From AP-15 sp963781215 (GTDB lineage Bacteria > Pseudomonadota > Alphaproteobacteria > ATCC43930 > CGMCC-115725): a DNA stretch of 64,000 bases. Positions 9,045-18,481 of this stretch are shown in pieces. The notes beneath the pieces were generated by a model that was not told the origin of the DNA, did not search any database, and worked only from the letters and a program-made list of their open reading frames with translations. The stretch lies in NCBI GenBank assembly GCA_963781215.1, contig CAWAFE010000044.1, positions 1 through 64,000 of the forward strand. The letters run 5' to 3'. A program made the position numbers and the translations under genes. The first letter of the stretch is position 1; each line of letters starts with the position of its first letter.

Positions 9045-10112
9045 TCAGGGCGCCGTCAGCCGGTACACCCGCGCCGCGGTGCCGCTGTAGAGTGCCGTCT
9101 TTTCCGCAGCCGATGCGCCTGAGGTGATGCGCTTGAACGCGTTCCACAGCTCGGTGTAGCCGCCCGACTGCTTGTCCGGGGGGAAGTTGCTCTCGAACAT
9201 GCAGCGATTGGGACCAAAGGCTTCGATGCACGGCTCGATATACTGGCGCCAGGCGGCGGCGAGGTGTTCGGAGGACGGCGGCACCTCGCGCTCGTGGAGG
9301 TCGAAGCCGAACGAGGTCATGCCGACGCCGCCGAGCTTGACGATGACGTTGGGGCATTTGGCCAATTCGGCGATGTCCTTCTTCCAGCCTGCCAGGATCT
9401 CCTGCCGATGGCCGGTATAAGGGCCGACCCCGAGCACGCCGCCGACATGGTTGAGGATGATCGTCGTGCCGGGAAAGGCGCGGGCGAGGTCGATCGCGTC
9501 CGGCAATTGCGGATGATATTGCCAGGATTCGAAGCTGAGGCCGAGCGGGGCAAGTTGCGCGAAGCCCTCGCGGAATTTGGGCTCGCGCACCAGGTGTGGC
9601 GGCACGATGCGGGTGGCGAACTTCTGGATCGCGTCGTTGCCGTCCCACGAGACGCCGTGGCGGATGCCCCGGAAACGCCCGCCGCCGACCCTGATCTCGG
9701 CCTCCAATACCTCGCGCACCGGTGCCCCGAGGGTAAGATCGGCGTGGCCGACGATCGCCTCGGCGACGCGGCAGGGACCATAGCCGCCTGAGGCGCTCAT
9801 CGCCGCGATGCCGTTGACGAACTCGACCTCGCCGACCGGCGCCATCTCGGCGGGGCCATCCTTGCGGTACATCGAGCGGCATTCGAGAAAGACGGTCGAC
9901 ACGACATTGTGCCCCCCGCCGATATCGGCCAACAGCTCCGACAGCAGGTAGCGCCCGCGCTGCGGCGTGTCCCAGAAATGATGGTGCGGGTCGATGATCG
10001 GGAGGTCCGGCTCGAGGGCCGCTTCGGTGGGCCGCATCGCCAGCCACGCCTTCAGCGCGGCATCGTTGCGATAGGCGAGGCCGCGAAATTCGCCCTTTGC
10101 ATCTCCTGCCAT
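9045..10112 (-). CDS. Amidohydrolase family protein (TIM-barrel, PF04909-like)
   Basis: Predicted metal-dependent hydrolase of 355 residues in the amidohydrolase_2 group. The first metal-binding site is in 'IIDPHHHFWDT' near residue 40, a barrel-strand His is in 'IILNHVGG', and 'CMFESNFPPDKQSGGY' near the C-terminus is a hallmark of the uncharacterised lactonase/decarboxylase-like subgroup. The ATG at 10112 has AAGGAGA just upstream; the open frame extends further without similarity. It is the promoter-proximal gene of an amidohydrolase-SDR pair. A decayed partial copy of its 3' end lies at 7949-8245. Confidence 0.9.
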   Translation of the reverse strand: MAGDAKGEFRGLAYRNDAALKAWLAMRPTEAALEPDLPIIDPHHHFWDTPQRGRYLLSELLADIGGGHNVVSTVFLECRSMYRKDGPAEMAPVGEVEFVNGIAAMSASGGYGPCRVAEAIVGHADLTLGAPVREVLEAEIRVGGGRFRGIRHGVSWDGNDAIQKFATRIVPPHLVREPKFREGFAQLAPLGLSFESWQYHPQLPDAIDLARAFPGTTIILNHVGGVLGVGPYTGHRQEILAGWKKDIAELAKCPNVIVKLGGVGMTSFGFDLHEREVPPSSEHLAAAWRQYIEPCIEAFGPNRCMFESNFPPDKQSGGYTELWNAFKRITSGASAAEKTALYSGTAARVYRLTAP

Positions 10113-10551
10113 GACGGTCTCCTTTATCCTGCGGCAGCGCGCACGGCCGTCACCCGGTCGCGAAAAGCCCGCATCACCTGATTCACAAACCGGTCGAGGT
10201 CTTCGAAGTGCGAGACGGCACCTCCGGCGCGATCGTATCGCACTTGCCGTTGTGCGCAAACGGCTGCCCTTCGAATGCTATGCACCGGATCTCGACGCCC
10301 TCCGCTCGGCATCTCGGGTGCTCCCCGCGCGCGTGTGCGCAAGGGGCGAAAAGAGATCAGGCGCAACCGATTGGAGTTCCTCGAATCCGGGTCGAGAAAA
10401 CAGGGGTGAACAGGACGTGAAAAAAGCAATCGCAGCGACTGGCACTGGCAGGCCTCCGATGGCCGCAGCTTTGGCGAAGGGTGCTGTCATGTGGATTCCC
10501 CATACGTTCTGATCAAGGCGGGCCGCGCCGATTGGGGAACAGGGCGACCAG
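10113..10551. other. Non-coding or decayed stretch
   Basis: No gene could be supported here. Short frames exist on both strands, but none has family similarity, a convincing start or consistent codon bias. It lies next to the DNA-glycosylase remnant and is probably decayed sequence. Confidence 0.4.
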
Positions 10552-10662
10552 TACGATGCGGCCGCTGGCGAGGCCTTCGGCCGTCTCCCGCACCAGTATC
10601 TTGCCGATGAGACGACGAGCGAGCGAGACCGTATCGACCGGCAGCTCCGTACGAGGGAGCGG
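10552..10662 (-). pseudogene. Remnant of 3-methyladenine DNA glycosylase N-terminus
   Basis: A short minus-strand frame reads 'VDTVSLARRLIGKILVRET' followed by 'AEGLASGRIV', which closely matches the start of MPG/AAG-type 3-methyladenine DNA glycosylases (consensus: a D-T-x-x-V-A-R-x-L-L-G-K-x-L-V stretch, then GRIVEVEAYL). Immediately after GRIV the similarity stops and the catalytic glutamate region is absent, so only about 37 codons survive. The remnant lies between the amidohydrolase operon and a SnoaL-like gene and marks the edge of a decayed patch. Recognition rests on this one segment, so confidence is moderate. Confidence 0.5.
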
Positions 10663-10691
10663 TGGATCGCCACTCTGATGCCGGCTAGGTT

Positions 10692-11072
10692 TCAGCGCAT
10701 CCCCTCGACCCATTGAGCGCGCGAGGGCCCCGGCTCAAACGGATCGCCGAAATACTGAGTCTCGCGGGCCACCTTCCCGTCGCTGAACTCCATGATGCTC
10801 ACGGTGTAGGACGGGCGCCCGTCGTAGGTGAGCACGAATTCGGTGACCCAGAGGTCGGCCCCGCCGACTATCCGCCGAACCGTGAAGTGCTTTCTGTTCG
10901 GCTGAGCAACGCGAGACGCCTGAATGTTGCGCCGGCTGCGGATGCGCTCGCCCGACTGCGGGTATTCGAGCACCGCATCCTCTCGGTAAATCTGGTGCTC
11001 CGCCTCGAAGTCGTTCGCGTCGGAGGCGACCCAGTGGCGATCCAGGGCCGCTCGAATCTCCCGGTCTTCCAT
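10692..11072 (-). CDS. SnoaL-like / NTF2-fold protein
   Basis: Protein of 126 residues with the look of the nuclear-transport-factor-2 superfamily (SnoaL-like polyketide cyclase / ketosteroid isomerase fold). The helix 'IRAALDRHWVASDANDFEA' is followed by 'IYREDAVLEYPQSGERIRS', the usual 'trauma' of an alpha-beta cone, and ends with 'DGKVARETQYFGDPFEPG', a typical closing strand pair. The ATG at 11072 is chosen because GGAAGATTGAG precedes it and the fold begins at once. Function is unknown; members act as small enzymes or ligand-binding domains. Confidence 0.8.
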   Translation of the reverse strand: MEDREIRAALDRHWVASDANDFEAEHQIYREDAVLEYPQSGERIRSRRNIQASRVAQPNRKHFTVRRIVGGADLWVTEFVLTYDGRPSYTVSIMEFSDGKVARETQYFGDPFEPGPSRAQWVEGMR

Positions 11073-11427
11073 CTCAATCTTCCCTTCCTGACGCTGCGTC
11101 AACTTCAAAGACGGCACTCCCGGTGCGATAGCAATCCCTGATGCACATCTCGCCGTCGGGCGACGGTGAAATTCCCTCCAACTGCCATGGCTGAAATCGC
11201 GCTTCAACCGAGCCGGGCTTGCCGATGCCGGTGTGCGTCGATCTCGTATAAAATAACATTCGCAGAAGGGGACGAGACTTTCGAGAAGCAGCCTTCTACG
11301 TCGTAGAGGGGTAGACGGCACGGTGACCCCTTGATTAATCGGTGATCCGCCCGGCCGTTAGGCTCACGTCTGATTTTAGATATAAGGTTCAATTCCTCAA
11401 CGGGCCGGACCGGAGCAGTGCAGTGTT
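11073..11427. other. Intergenic stretch without recognised gene
   Basis: About 350 bases between two minus-strand genes. I see no supported gene. Composition is more AT-rich than the neighbouring genes, in keeping with the small gene that follows. Confidence 0.4.
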
Positions 11428-11694
11428 TCAGTCCTTTTTCTTCCTTCCGGTCGGATTTGGCACTGCCTCCTCGACCAATACCTCGGCGAGCCCTCGAACA
11501 ACATAAATCACGATGATCAAGGAGACAGTCGTTGCGATACTTCGCCAAAAGGACAGTGGGCTTAAATACCACCCGCTGACAACCATGCATGCAGTTGCCA
11601 TGATAAAAAATCCAAAGAAATTTATATAGGAGCGCACTTTTCCATAACTTTCCATCTTAGTCCTGATTTCGATATCGTTAACAGTGTCATCCAC
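11428..11694 (-). CDS. Small membrane protein, unknown
   Basis: Hypothetical protein of 88 residues, not recognised. Two hydrophobic helices are visible, about residues 23-44 ('YINFFGFFIMATACMVVSGW') and 52-68 ('SIATTVSLIIVIYVVRGLAE'), with a polar N-terminus and a lysine-rich C-terminal tail ('GRKKKD'). Its base composition is lower in GC than the flanking genes, which may mean it was acquired horizontally together with the nearby insertion-sequence remnants. Confidence 0.5.
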   Translation of the reverse strand: MDDTVNDIEIRTKMESYGKVRSYINFFGFFIMATACMVVSGWYLSPLSFWRSIATTVSLIIVIYVVRGLAEVLVEEAVPNPTGRKKKD

Positions 11695-11756
11695 GGAAGG
11701 CGGGATGTCCCGAGCCGTGTTGAAATTTGCTCGGCAGGCGTCGCTGGTTGAGCAGG

Positions 11757-12530
11757 CTATGCGGCCTTGGCCTGCTGTTCAAGGTCGGGGTTGATGGCGT
11801 GCTTAGCCTGATGAGCAGCCAGGGCCGCCCGCAGGACCGGCAATTGCCTGTGGGCCTTGAGCCGCCGGAAGCCCTTGGCGGCCTCGATCATGCCGGCCGC
11901 GGTCCAGCGCAGCGCCATCTTGGCATCCCGCCAGCGTTTGACCCCCGCCTTCGCAAGGGCAGGCTGTTGCGGCAGACCTGCCGGATGGTGCCATTCATGT
12001 TTTCGATGATATTGGTGCACGCCAGCGACCGGCGCAATTCGAGCGGCAGGCCGAGGCGGGTGACGGTGAGAATCGCGTCGATGCCTTCCCGGATGCTGGC
12101 AGAGACGCCGGAGGCCTCCGGTTCCAGGCGATGATGCCGAGATTGCGGATCAGCTTTTCCGCCTTCTCGGCATCATCGCGTTCCCACGCCTGACGCAGCG
12201 TCTGGCGCACGCTGGCATGCAAGGGCTGGGCAATGCGCTCGGTGATGTTGCGAGCCTTGTGAACCTGGCAGCGCTGGATCGGGGTGTGACGGCCGAAGGT
12301 CTTGCCGATCGCCCCCGGCCTTCGCCGGGGCAGGCTTTGGACAGCGCCTTGGCGCCATCGACGACGAAGAGGCGGCAGACCGTCGGGTCGAGACCTCGGC
12401 CGACCAGGTTGTCCCAGAGGGCCTGCACCACGGCGGTGTTCTCGGTGGCCCCTTCGATCACGCCCAGCGGCTGCTGGTCGCCGGCGCCTTCCTCGCCGAC
12501 AAAGCTGCTGCGGCCGCAGCCCACTAACAA
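11757..12530 (-). mobile_element. IS256-family transposase remnant
   Basis: Degenerate 3' two-thirds of an IS256 (mutator-type) DDE transposase, spread over three frames. Readable blocks are 'GVIEGATENTAVVQALWDNL', 'LFVVDGAKALSKA' (the second catalytic Asp region), 'IQRCQVHKARNITERI', 'ASVRQTLRQAWERDDAEKAE' and the C-terminal 'VKRWRDAKMALRWTAAGMIE'. The N-terminal third with the first catalytic Asp is missing at about 12530, where an IS110 fragment abuts. No terminal inverted repeats were identified. It cannot be active. Confidence 0.85.
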
Positions 12531-12589
12531 AGGGAGATTCCAGGTTCGGGCGGTTCGAGACACCGGCCGCGCGGAGCAAGGTCCCGTTG

Positions 12590-12775
12590 CCGGGACGTCA
12601 TTCTGACCCGGCCGGTCAAAGGCTCGACCCTGAAGAGCTGGGGGATGCGCCTGGCGGCTCTTGCCGGCATGCGCAAGGCCAAGGTCGCGCTTGCCCGCAA
12701 GCTCGCCGTGGTATTGCACCGGATGCTGGCCGCCGGCACCACCATCTCAGCAGGGCTTCGCTACTGCGCGTTTTT
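12590..12775 (+). mobile_element. IS110-family transposase C-terminal remnant
   Basis: The plus strand reads 'VILTRPVKGSTLKSWGMRLA', 'ALAGMRKAKVALARKLAVVL' and 'HRMLAAGTTI', the characteristic C-terminal end of IS110/IS1111-type recombinases (transposase_20 domain). Only about 60 codons remain, with no DEDD catalytic half. It abuts the IS256 remnant on the opposite strand, so one element was probably inserted near or deleted into the other before both decayed. Confidence 0.7.
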
Positions 12776-12850
12776 AGATTGGTCGACCTGCTCCTCATCC
12801 GACGCCATCAGGTGGCGGCCCAGCGCCGACCCCGAACAGAAGAGACCCCG

Positions 12851-12949
12851 GCTCAAGGCTCAAGGCTCAAGGCTCAGGCTCAAGGCTCAAGTCAAGGCTC
12901 AGCTAGGCTCAAGGCTCAAGGCTCAAGGCTCAAGGCTCAAAACTCAAAG
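12851..12949. repeat. AAGGCTC heptanucleotide tandem repeat
   Basis: A run of about a dozen copies of the 7-mer AAGGCTC, broken by a few shortened or altered units (such as AGGCTC, AAGTC and AGCTAGGCTC), ends with AAAACTCAAAG. Units are directly adjacent, so it is a simple-sequence tandem repeat and not a CRISPR. It lies just after the IS110 fragment and is expected to be unstable in length by slippage. Confidence 0.95.
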
Positions 12950-13649
12950 GGATTGACCATCCAACGTCCCGTGACAGAAGGGATGACACTACCCGAAGGT
13001 TTTCCGGGCGGTGTTTGGACACATTGAGATCACAATGGCGGTGGGTCTTTCGCGGGCGGCTTCCTCGGCGAGGCTGTTGTCGACCGCCCGCTCGACTGAA
13101 GCGCTGCGCTCGACGAAACGGCCCGAGACGAGGCCGGCAGCCAGGCGCTCGTAGCCCGCGCGCGGCAGGATCGGGTCGCGGTCCTTATGTGCTAATCGGC
13201 CGATCCCGGACGCCGCTGCCCCACTCAGCGTCATACTTCCGTCTTTGTCAGTATTTGCCCGCACGATCTCTTTCCACATGGGGCTGGACCGATCCCAACT
13301 ATTCCGCCCAACACGCCGCCGTGGAAGGGGTGAGCGCGCATCTAATGTGCCGTCGGTAATGTTGCCATAATGGCATGCTACCGTTGCTGCATTGAGGCCT
13401 CCGGGAAGCGGGCGCCGGACCGATCGGGAGACAGCGGGTGCCTGTAGATCCCCAGTATTATCAGGCGGAACAGGCTCGGTTGCCGGCGCCGCGCGATGCG
13501 GTGGGGCGCGGGCGCATGGGTGCTTTGGGCAACCCGGCGGGGCGGGGGCGGGCGTTTGCCACGACTTGGTCCGGCAATTCCAGCCCCCGACCCGGCGACA
13601 TCTGGTGGAGACGGCGACCCCGGCATTTGATGGGCACGGGGCGAGCCGG
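12950..13649. other. Intergenic stretch without recognised gene
   Basis: About 700 bases follow the tandem repeat. Short frames exist, including a 96-codon minus-strand frame at 12989-13279, but none matches a family I know or has a clear ribosome-binding site. The stretch probably belongs to the decayed insertion-sequence patch. Confidence 0.4.
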
Positions 13650-14237
13650 TCAGATGTGGCGGCCTCGCAGCTCGTTGTTGGTATGGCGGTCGCCGGAGAG
13701 CCAGCGCGCCAATTCGCTGTGTGCGTCGGCGCGACGAACGGCGTCGATCTCGGCGACGTCTTCGGGGTCTTGGGTAAACTCGACGATCAGCCCGTCGGGC
13801 GAGGCGACATAGATCGATTTGCAGTAGCCGTGATTGGTCTCGCGATATTTCTCGCCGGCCGCTTCGAGCCGCCGCTTCAGCTCCTCATAGGTGTCGGGCT
13901 CGGCCTTGAAGGCGATGTGGTCGTAGCGCCCGATCCTGGCCGGCTTCTCGGCCTGGGTCATCGCGTAGAGCTCGGGGTCGGCGAATTGGAAGAAGGCGAG
14001 CGCGCCGCCGTCGGCCATGGCGAAGAAGGTGTGGCAGAACTCGACCTCCCGCTGCAGTTCGGCGCTGAAATTCTTCTCGCACCAGGTCGCGGCCAACGGA
14101 ATTCCCAGCAGATCCTCGAAAAACCGCCGGTTGACCTCGTGGTCCTTCACGACAAAGGCGTTGTGGTGCAGCCGCGAGGGCAGCCGCGACAGCAGCCCGG
14201 TCGGCACAGCCTTCGTCGAAGCTTCGATCGTATCCAT
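13650..14237 (-). CDS. VOC family protein (glyoxalase/dioxygenase fold)
   Basis: Protein of 195 residues of the vicinal-oxygen-chelate superfamily. 'LHHNAFVVKDHEVNRRFFED' near residue 23 supplies the first His ligand, 'YDHIAFK' the second-module His, and 'SIYVASPDGLIVEF' the C-terminal Glu ligand, the usual H...H...E pattern of Fe/Mn extradiol dioxygenase-like members. The ATG at 14237 follows a strong GAAGGGAGGAGAG site. It is divergent from an SDR-TPP enzyme pair. The substrate is unknown. Confidence 0.88.
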   Translation of the reverse strand: MDTIEASTKAVPTGLLSRLPSRLHHNAFVVKDHEVNRRFFEDLLGIPLAATWCEKNFSAELQREVEFCHTFFAMADGGALAFFQFADPELYAMTQAEKPARIGRYDHIAFKAEPDTYEELKRRLEAAGEKYRETNHGYCKSIYVASPDGLIVEFTQDPEDVAEIDAVRRADAHSELARWLSGDRHTNNELRGRHI

Positions 14238-14358
14238 TCTCTCCTCCCTTCGCTGGTGGCCGTGCGACCGATACCACAAAACAACGGTGCCTTGACAGCA
14301 GGAGCGGCAGGATCATGCTGTGGCCACACCTTTCCATCTTCCCCGAAAGCACCCGCAA

Positions 14359-15120
14359 ATGATCAGCGCTGATCTCACCGGTAAGGCCGTGCTCGTGACC
14401 GGTGCGGCGTCGGGCATCGGGCTCGCCGCCGCTGACATCTTTTCGCGCTGCGGTGCGGCCGTGGCGCTCAACCATCTGCCCGACGACCCGCGCGGGCCCG
14501 CCGAAATCGAGCGGCTGAAGGGATTGGGGCGGCCGGTCGTCGCGGCACCGGGCGACGTCTCCAGGCCGGGAGACGCGGAGCGGATGACAAAGGCGGCGAT
14601 CGAGGCGCTCGGCCGTCTCGACTTCCTGGTCAACAACGCCGGGACCCCGGCGACGCCGACGCCGATCCCGTTCGAGAACCTCGACGCGCTGACCGAGGAT
14701 TTCTGGGCGCGGATCCTGACCACCAATCTGATCGGCCCATTTCGCTGCGCCCATTCCGCGGTGCCGGCGCTGAGGGCGGCGCGGGGTGCCATCTGCAACA
14801 CCGCCTCGATCGCCGGTGTGATGGGCTCGGGCAGCAGCATCCCCTACGCGACAAGCAAGGCCGGGCTGATCAATCTGACGCGCAGCCTGGCGCGGACCCT
14901 GGCGCCCGAGATCCGGGTCAACGCGGTGGCGCCCGGTTTTGTCGACAGCCCGTGGAACAAGGAATGGCCGGGCGACCGCAAGACCGCCTCGATCGAGCGC
15001 ACCCCGTTGAAGCGGGCCTGCAAGCCCGAGGACATCGCCGAGACGATCTTTTTCCTGTGCGCGGGTGCGGCGATGATCACCGGCCAGACGGTAATCGTCG
15101 ACGGCGGCCTGACGCTTTGA
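14359..15120 (+). CDS. SDR family oxidoreductase
   Basis: Classical short-chain dehydrogenase of 253 residues with 'TGAASGIG' at the cofactor site, 'VNNAGTPATPTP', a catalytic Ser in 'ICNTASIAG', YxxxK as 'YATSK', and the C-terminal 'GQTVIVDGGLTL' typical of FabG-like enzymes. I prefer the ATG at 14359 over an in-frame GTG at 14320 because the fold begins directly after it. The downstream TPP-enzyme gene starts 17 bases later, so the two probably form an operon. Confidence 0.92.
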   Translation: MISADLTGKAVLVTGAASGIGLAAADIFSRCGAAVALNHLPDDPRGPAEIERLKGLGRPVVAAPGDVSRPGDAERMTKAAIEALGRLDFLVNNAGTPATPTPIPFENLDALTEDFWARILTTNLIGPFRCAHSAVPALRAARGAICNTASIAGVMGSGSSIPYATSKAGLINLTRSLARTLAPEIRVNAVAPGFVDSPWNKEWPGDRKTASIERTPLKRACKPEDIAETIFFLCAGAAMITGQTVIVDGGLTL

Positions 15121-15136
15121 CCCGGAGGACAGCGCA

Positions 15137-16829
15137 TTGAGCGAGCGGCAGACGATGAACGGGGCCGAATGGCTGGCGCAGGCGCTGGCCGGAACCGGCA
15201 CCACGCATGTTTTCTTTGTCGAATTCGGTGCTGCGCCGCACCTTGTTGCGGCTCGAGGATCTGGGGGTGACGCGGGTCCTCGCCCATACCGAGAAGGCGG
15301 CGGCCTACATGGCCGACGGCTATGCCCGCATCGCCGGGCGGCCGGGCGTGTGCATGGCGCAGTCGGTCGGCGCCGCCAACCTCGCCGCGGGATTGCAGGA
15401 TCCCTATCTCGGGCGCACCCCGGTCGTAGCGCTGACCGGCCGCAAGCCGCCGGCCTTTCAGCACCGCAACTCGTATCAGGAGCTGGCGCACGCGCCGCTC
15501 TTCGCCGCGGTCACCAAGTTTTCGAGCCCGGTCGAATCAGCTGGCGAGCTGCCGCGGCTGCTGCGGCACGCCTGGCGCGCCGCTTTGGCCGACACGCCGC
15601 GGCCGACCCATCTCGATTTCGAGGGACACCAGGGCGACGCCACTGAGCTCGGCCAGATAACAGAGCCGCCGGTGATCGACCCCGAAGCGCGCCGGATCCC
15701 ACCGCATCGGCCGAGGGCCGACGAGGGCGACATCGAGCGCGCCGCCGCGGTTTTGACCGCCGCCCGCCGTATCGCGATCGTCGCCGGCGATGGGGCCGCC
15801 GCCTCGCAGGCCGGCCCCGAGGTTCTCGCTCTGGCCGAGGCCTTGGCCGCACCGGTCGCGACCACGCTCGGCGCGCGCGGCATCATTCCGACACGGCACC
15901 GCCTGTCGGCCGGTGTTGCCGGCAGCTATTCGGCACCGCCGGCGAACCGGATCGTCTGCGGCGCCGACCTCGTGCTCTTCGTCGGCTGCGACACCGGCGA
16001 CCAGGTCACCTTGAACTGGACGGTGCCGGCGCTCGACACGCAGATCGTGCAGGTCGAAGCCGATCCGCTGGAGATCGGGCGCAGCTATCCGAACACGGTC
16101 GGTGTCGTCGGCGACCCGAAGGCGACCCTGGCGCGGCTCAACCAGGTGGTGGGGCGTCCGGTGCGCGATTCGGGCTTTGCCGAAGAAGCGGCGCGGCTGG
16201 TCGCCGATTGGCGCGCGACAATGGTGCCGCTGATCGAAAGCGACACCGCACCGATCCGGGTGGAGCGGCTGTGCGCCGACATTACCCGGGCATTGCCTCC
16301 CGACGGCATCCTGGTCGCCGACACCGGCTATTCCGGCATCTGGACCGGGACGATGATCGAGCTCAACGGCGCCGGGCAGACTTATCTGCGGGCGGCGGGG
16401 TCGCTCGGCTGGTCGTTTCCGGCTTCGCTCGGCGCCAAATGCGCGGCACAGGGTCGCGCGGTCCTATGCTTCACCGGCGACGGCGGGTTCTACTACCACT
16501 TGCCTGAGCTCGAAACGGCGCGGCGCTGCGGCATCGCGGTCACCGTGGTCGTCAACAACAATTCGGGCTTTGGCCAGAACCTGACCGGGGTGCGGCGCGT
16601 CGCGGGCAACCGGCCGGGCCGCGGCGAGGGCCTGGTCCGCTTCGGGCCGACGGATTTTGCCGCGGTCGCCCGGAGCTTCGGCGTGCGCGGCATTCGCGTC
16701 GAGCGCCCGGCCGAGATCGCTCCGGCGCTGGCCGAAGCATTGGCGGCGGGCGAGCCGGTGGTCGTCGACGTGGTGACCGATCTCGAGCCGCGCGCCCCGG
16801 AGCCGTGGAGCCCGGGCGAGCGCGCCTGA
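15137..16829 (+). CDS. Thiamine-pyrophosphate enzyme (acetolactate-synthase-like), frameshifted
   Basis: TPP-dependent enzyme of the acetolactate synthase / benzoylformate decarboxylase superfamily, about 560 residues when repaired. The N-terminal PYR domain is split: 'MNGAEWLAQALAGTGTTHVF' reads in one frame from 15155 and 'VLRRTLLRLEDLGV' in the next, with one extra base near 15227. The catalytic Glu lies in 'HTEKAAAYMADGYARIAG'. The PP domain has 'CFTGDGGFYYHLPELE' and 'VVVNNNSGFGQN', the TPP/Mg motif. The start is either the TTG at 15137 or the ATG at 15155. Everything else is intact, so a sequence error is as likely as a real break. Confidence 0.85.
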
Positions 16830-16930
16830 CATCACAGTAACGTTTATTTCTCCCATAGGTTCTGTTAAGTGAGGATGCGGGCGCGTTCGAGTGCACCCGC
16901 ACCGACGGCAAGAACCACAGGGAGAAGCAC

Positions 16931-18330
16931 ATGTCCGCCTTGGCGTTTCTCGACAGCAGGCGAATCATCGCACCACCCGGATACAGCCGATGGCTGATCC
17001 CGCCGGCGGCGCTTTGCGTGCATCTCTGCATCGGCCAAGTTTACGCCTTCAGTGTCTTCAATCTGCCGATGACCAGGCTGATCGGGATCACCCAATCGGC
17101 GCCCGGCGATTGGAAGCTGACCGAGCTCGGCTGGATTTTCAGCATCGGGATTTTCGTTCTGGGCGGTTCGGCCGCCTTGCTCGGACGCTGGGTCGAAGAG
17201 GGCGGCCCGCGCAAGGCCATGTTCGCCGCCGCGCTGTGCTTTGGCAGTGGCTTTATCGTTTCGGCCGTCGGCGTCTATATCCACAGCATCTGGATCGTCT
17301 ATCTCGGCTACGGCGTGATCGGCGGAATTGGGCTGGGGCTCGGCTACATCTCGCCGGTGTCGACCCTGATCAAGTGGTTTCCCGATCGGCCCGGCATGGC
17401 GACCGGCATGGCGATCATGGGCTTTGGCGGCGGCGCCTTTATCGCCTCGCCGCTGTCGGTCTGGCTGATGAAGATCTTCACCACGCCAACACATATCGGC
17501 GTCGCCGAAGCCTTTATCGCCATCGGCGTCATCTATCTGTGCTTCATGATGGTCGGCGCATGCGATCGTGCGCATTCCCGCGCCGGGCTGGGCGCCGGCC
17601 GGTTTTGTAGCGCCGGCGCAGCCGAAAAAGCCTCGTCACCGAGCGCGACGTCTATGTCTATCACGCGCTGAAAACCCCGCAATTCTGGCTGATCTGGTGG
17701 GTCCTGTGCCTCAATGTCACCGCCGGCATCGGCGTTCTGGGGCAGGCGTCGGCGATGAGCCAGGAGATGTTTCCCGGCCGCGTCACCGCCGTCGCCGCCG
17801 CCGGCTTTGTCGGGCTGTTCAGCCTTTTCAACATGAGCGGGCGGTTCTTCTGGCCTCGACCTCCGACGTGATCGGGCGCAAAAATACTTACTTTCGTGTT
17901 CTTCGTCCTCGGCATGCTGCTTTACGCCGCGGTGCCGCTATACCGGCGGCATCGGCAGCGTCGCGCTGTTCGTGCTGTGCTTGCTGTCATCATCAGCATG
18001 TATGGCGGCGGCTTCGCAACCGTGCCGGCTTACCTGAAGCGACATGTTCGGCACGCGGTATGTCGGGGCGATCCACGGCATGCTGCTCACCGCCTGGTCG
18101 GTGGCCGGCATGTTCGGTCCGGTGATCGTCAACTACATGCGGCAGTACAAGATCGACCCACGGTGTGCCGCAAGCGCAGGCGTACAACGACGACGATGTA
18201 CGTGATGGCGGCCCTGTTGCTCGTCGGCTTCATCTGCAATCTCTTCATAACGGCGGTCAACGAGCGTCATCACATGCGGCATGAAGCGGCCGATGCCGAG
18301 GTCGGGGAGCGCGGATTGACGGAGGCAAGA
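16931..18330 (+). pseudogene. OFA-family MFS transporter, multiply frameshifted
   Basis: Major facilitator of the oxalate/formate antiporter (OFA) family. The first half is intact: 'LCVHLCIGQVYAFSVFN', 'LSELGW'-like 'LTELGWIFSIGIFVLGGSAA', 'GYISPVSTLIKWFPDRPGMA' and 'GMAIMGFGGGAFIASPLSVW'. After about 17560 the second half is spread over different frames: 'LKTPQFWLIWWVLCLNVTAG', 'GLFSLFNMSGRFFW', then 'STSDVIGRKN', then 'VFFVLGMLLYA'. At least five shifts lie between 17560 and 18200. The ATG at 16931 follows GGGAGAAGCAC. A matching small subunit gene follows. It is either a decaying transporter or a stretch of poor sequence. Confidence 0.8.
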
Positions 18331-18453
18331 ATGGCTGGCGACAGCGCACAGGGCACCGGCCTCAAGCTGGTGCTCGCCTGGGGCTTTGTCGGCATCCCTC
18401 TCGCCTGGGGGGTGATCGAAACCTGCATCAACGCGCTGAAGCTGTTCCAGTAG
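18331..18453 (+). CDS. MFS transporter small subunit (OFA-associated)
   Basis: Protein of 40 residues, almost entirely one transmembrane helix: 'LKLVLAWGFVGIPLAWGVIE'. Small one-helix proteins with this AW-x2-VGIPLAWG pattern are regularly encoded just downstream of OFA-family antiporters. The ATG at 18331 follows a perfect GGAGG site, which supports separate translation although the preceding frame also runs into it. Its intactness beside a broken transporter gene suggests that at least some of the transporter's frameshifts are sequence errors. Confidence 0.65.
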   Translation: MAGDSAQGTGLKLVLAWGFVGIPLAWGVIETCINALKLFQ

Positions 18454-18481
18454 CGGGGGCGCGCTCCCGCCGCAGAGCTAC

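Noticed and set aside
11340..11415. tRNA-like T-arm 'GGTTCAATTCC'
   Set aside because: No matching acceptor stem, anticodon arm or D-arm could be folded around it.
12851..12949. CRISPR or iteron array
   Set aside because: Seven-base units lie directly side by side with no unique spacers and no nearby replication gene; it is a simple tandem repeat.
12989..13279. 96-codon minus-strand frame as a gene
   Set aside because: No ribosome-binding site, no recognised similarity and it lies in decayed sequence.
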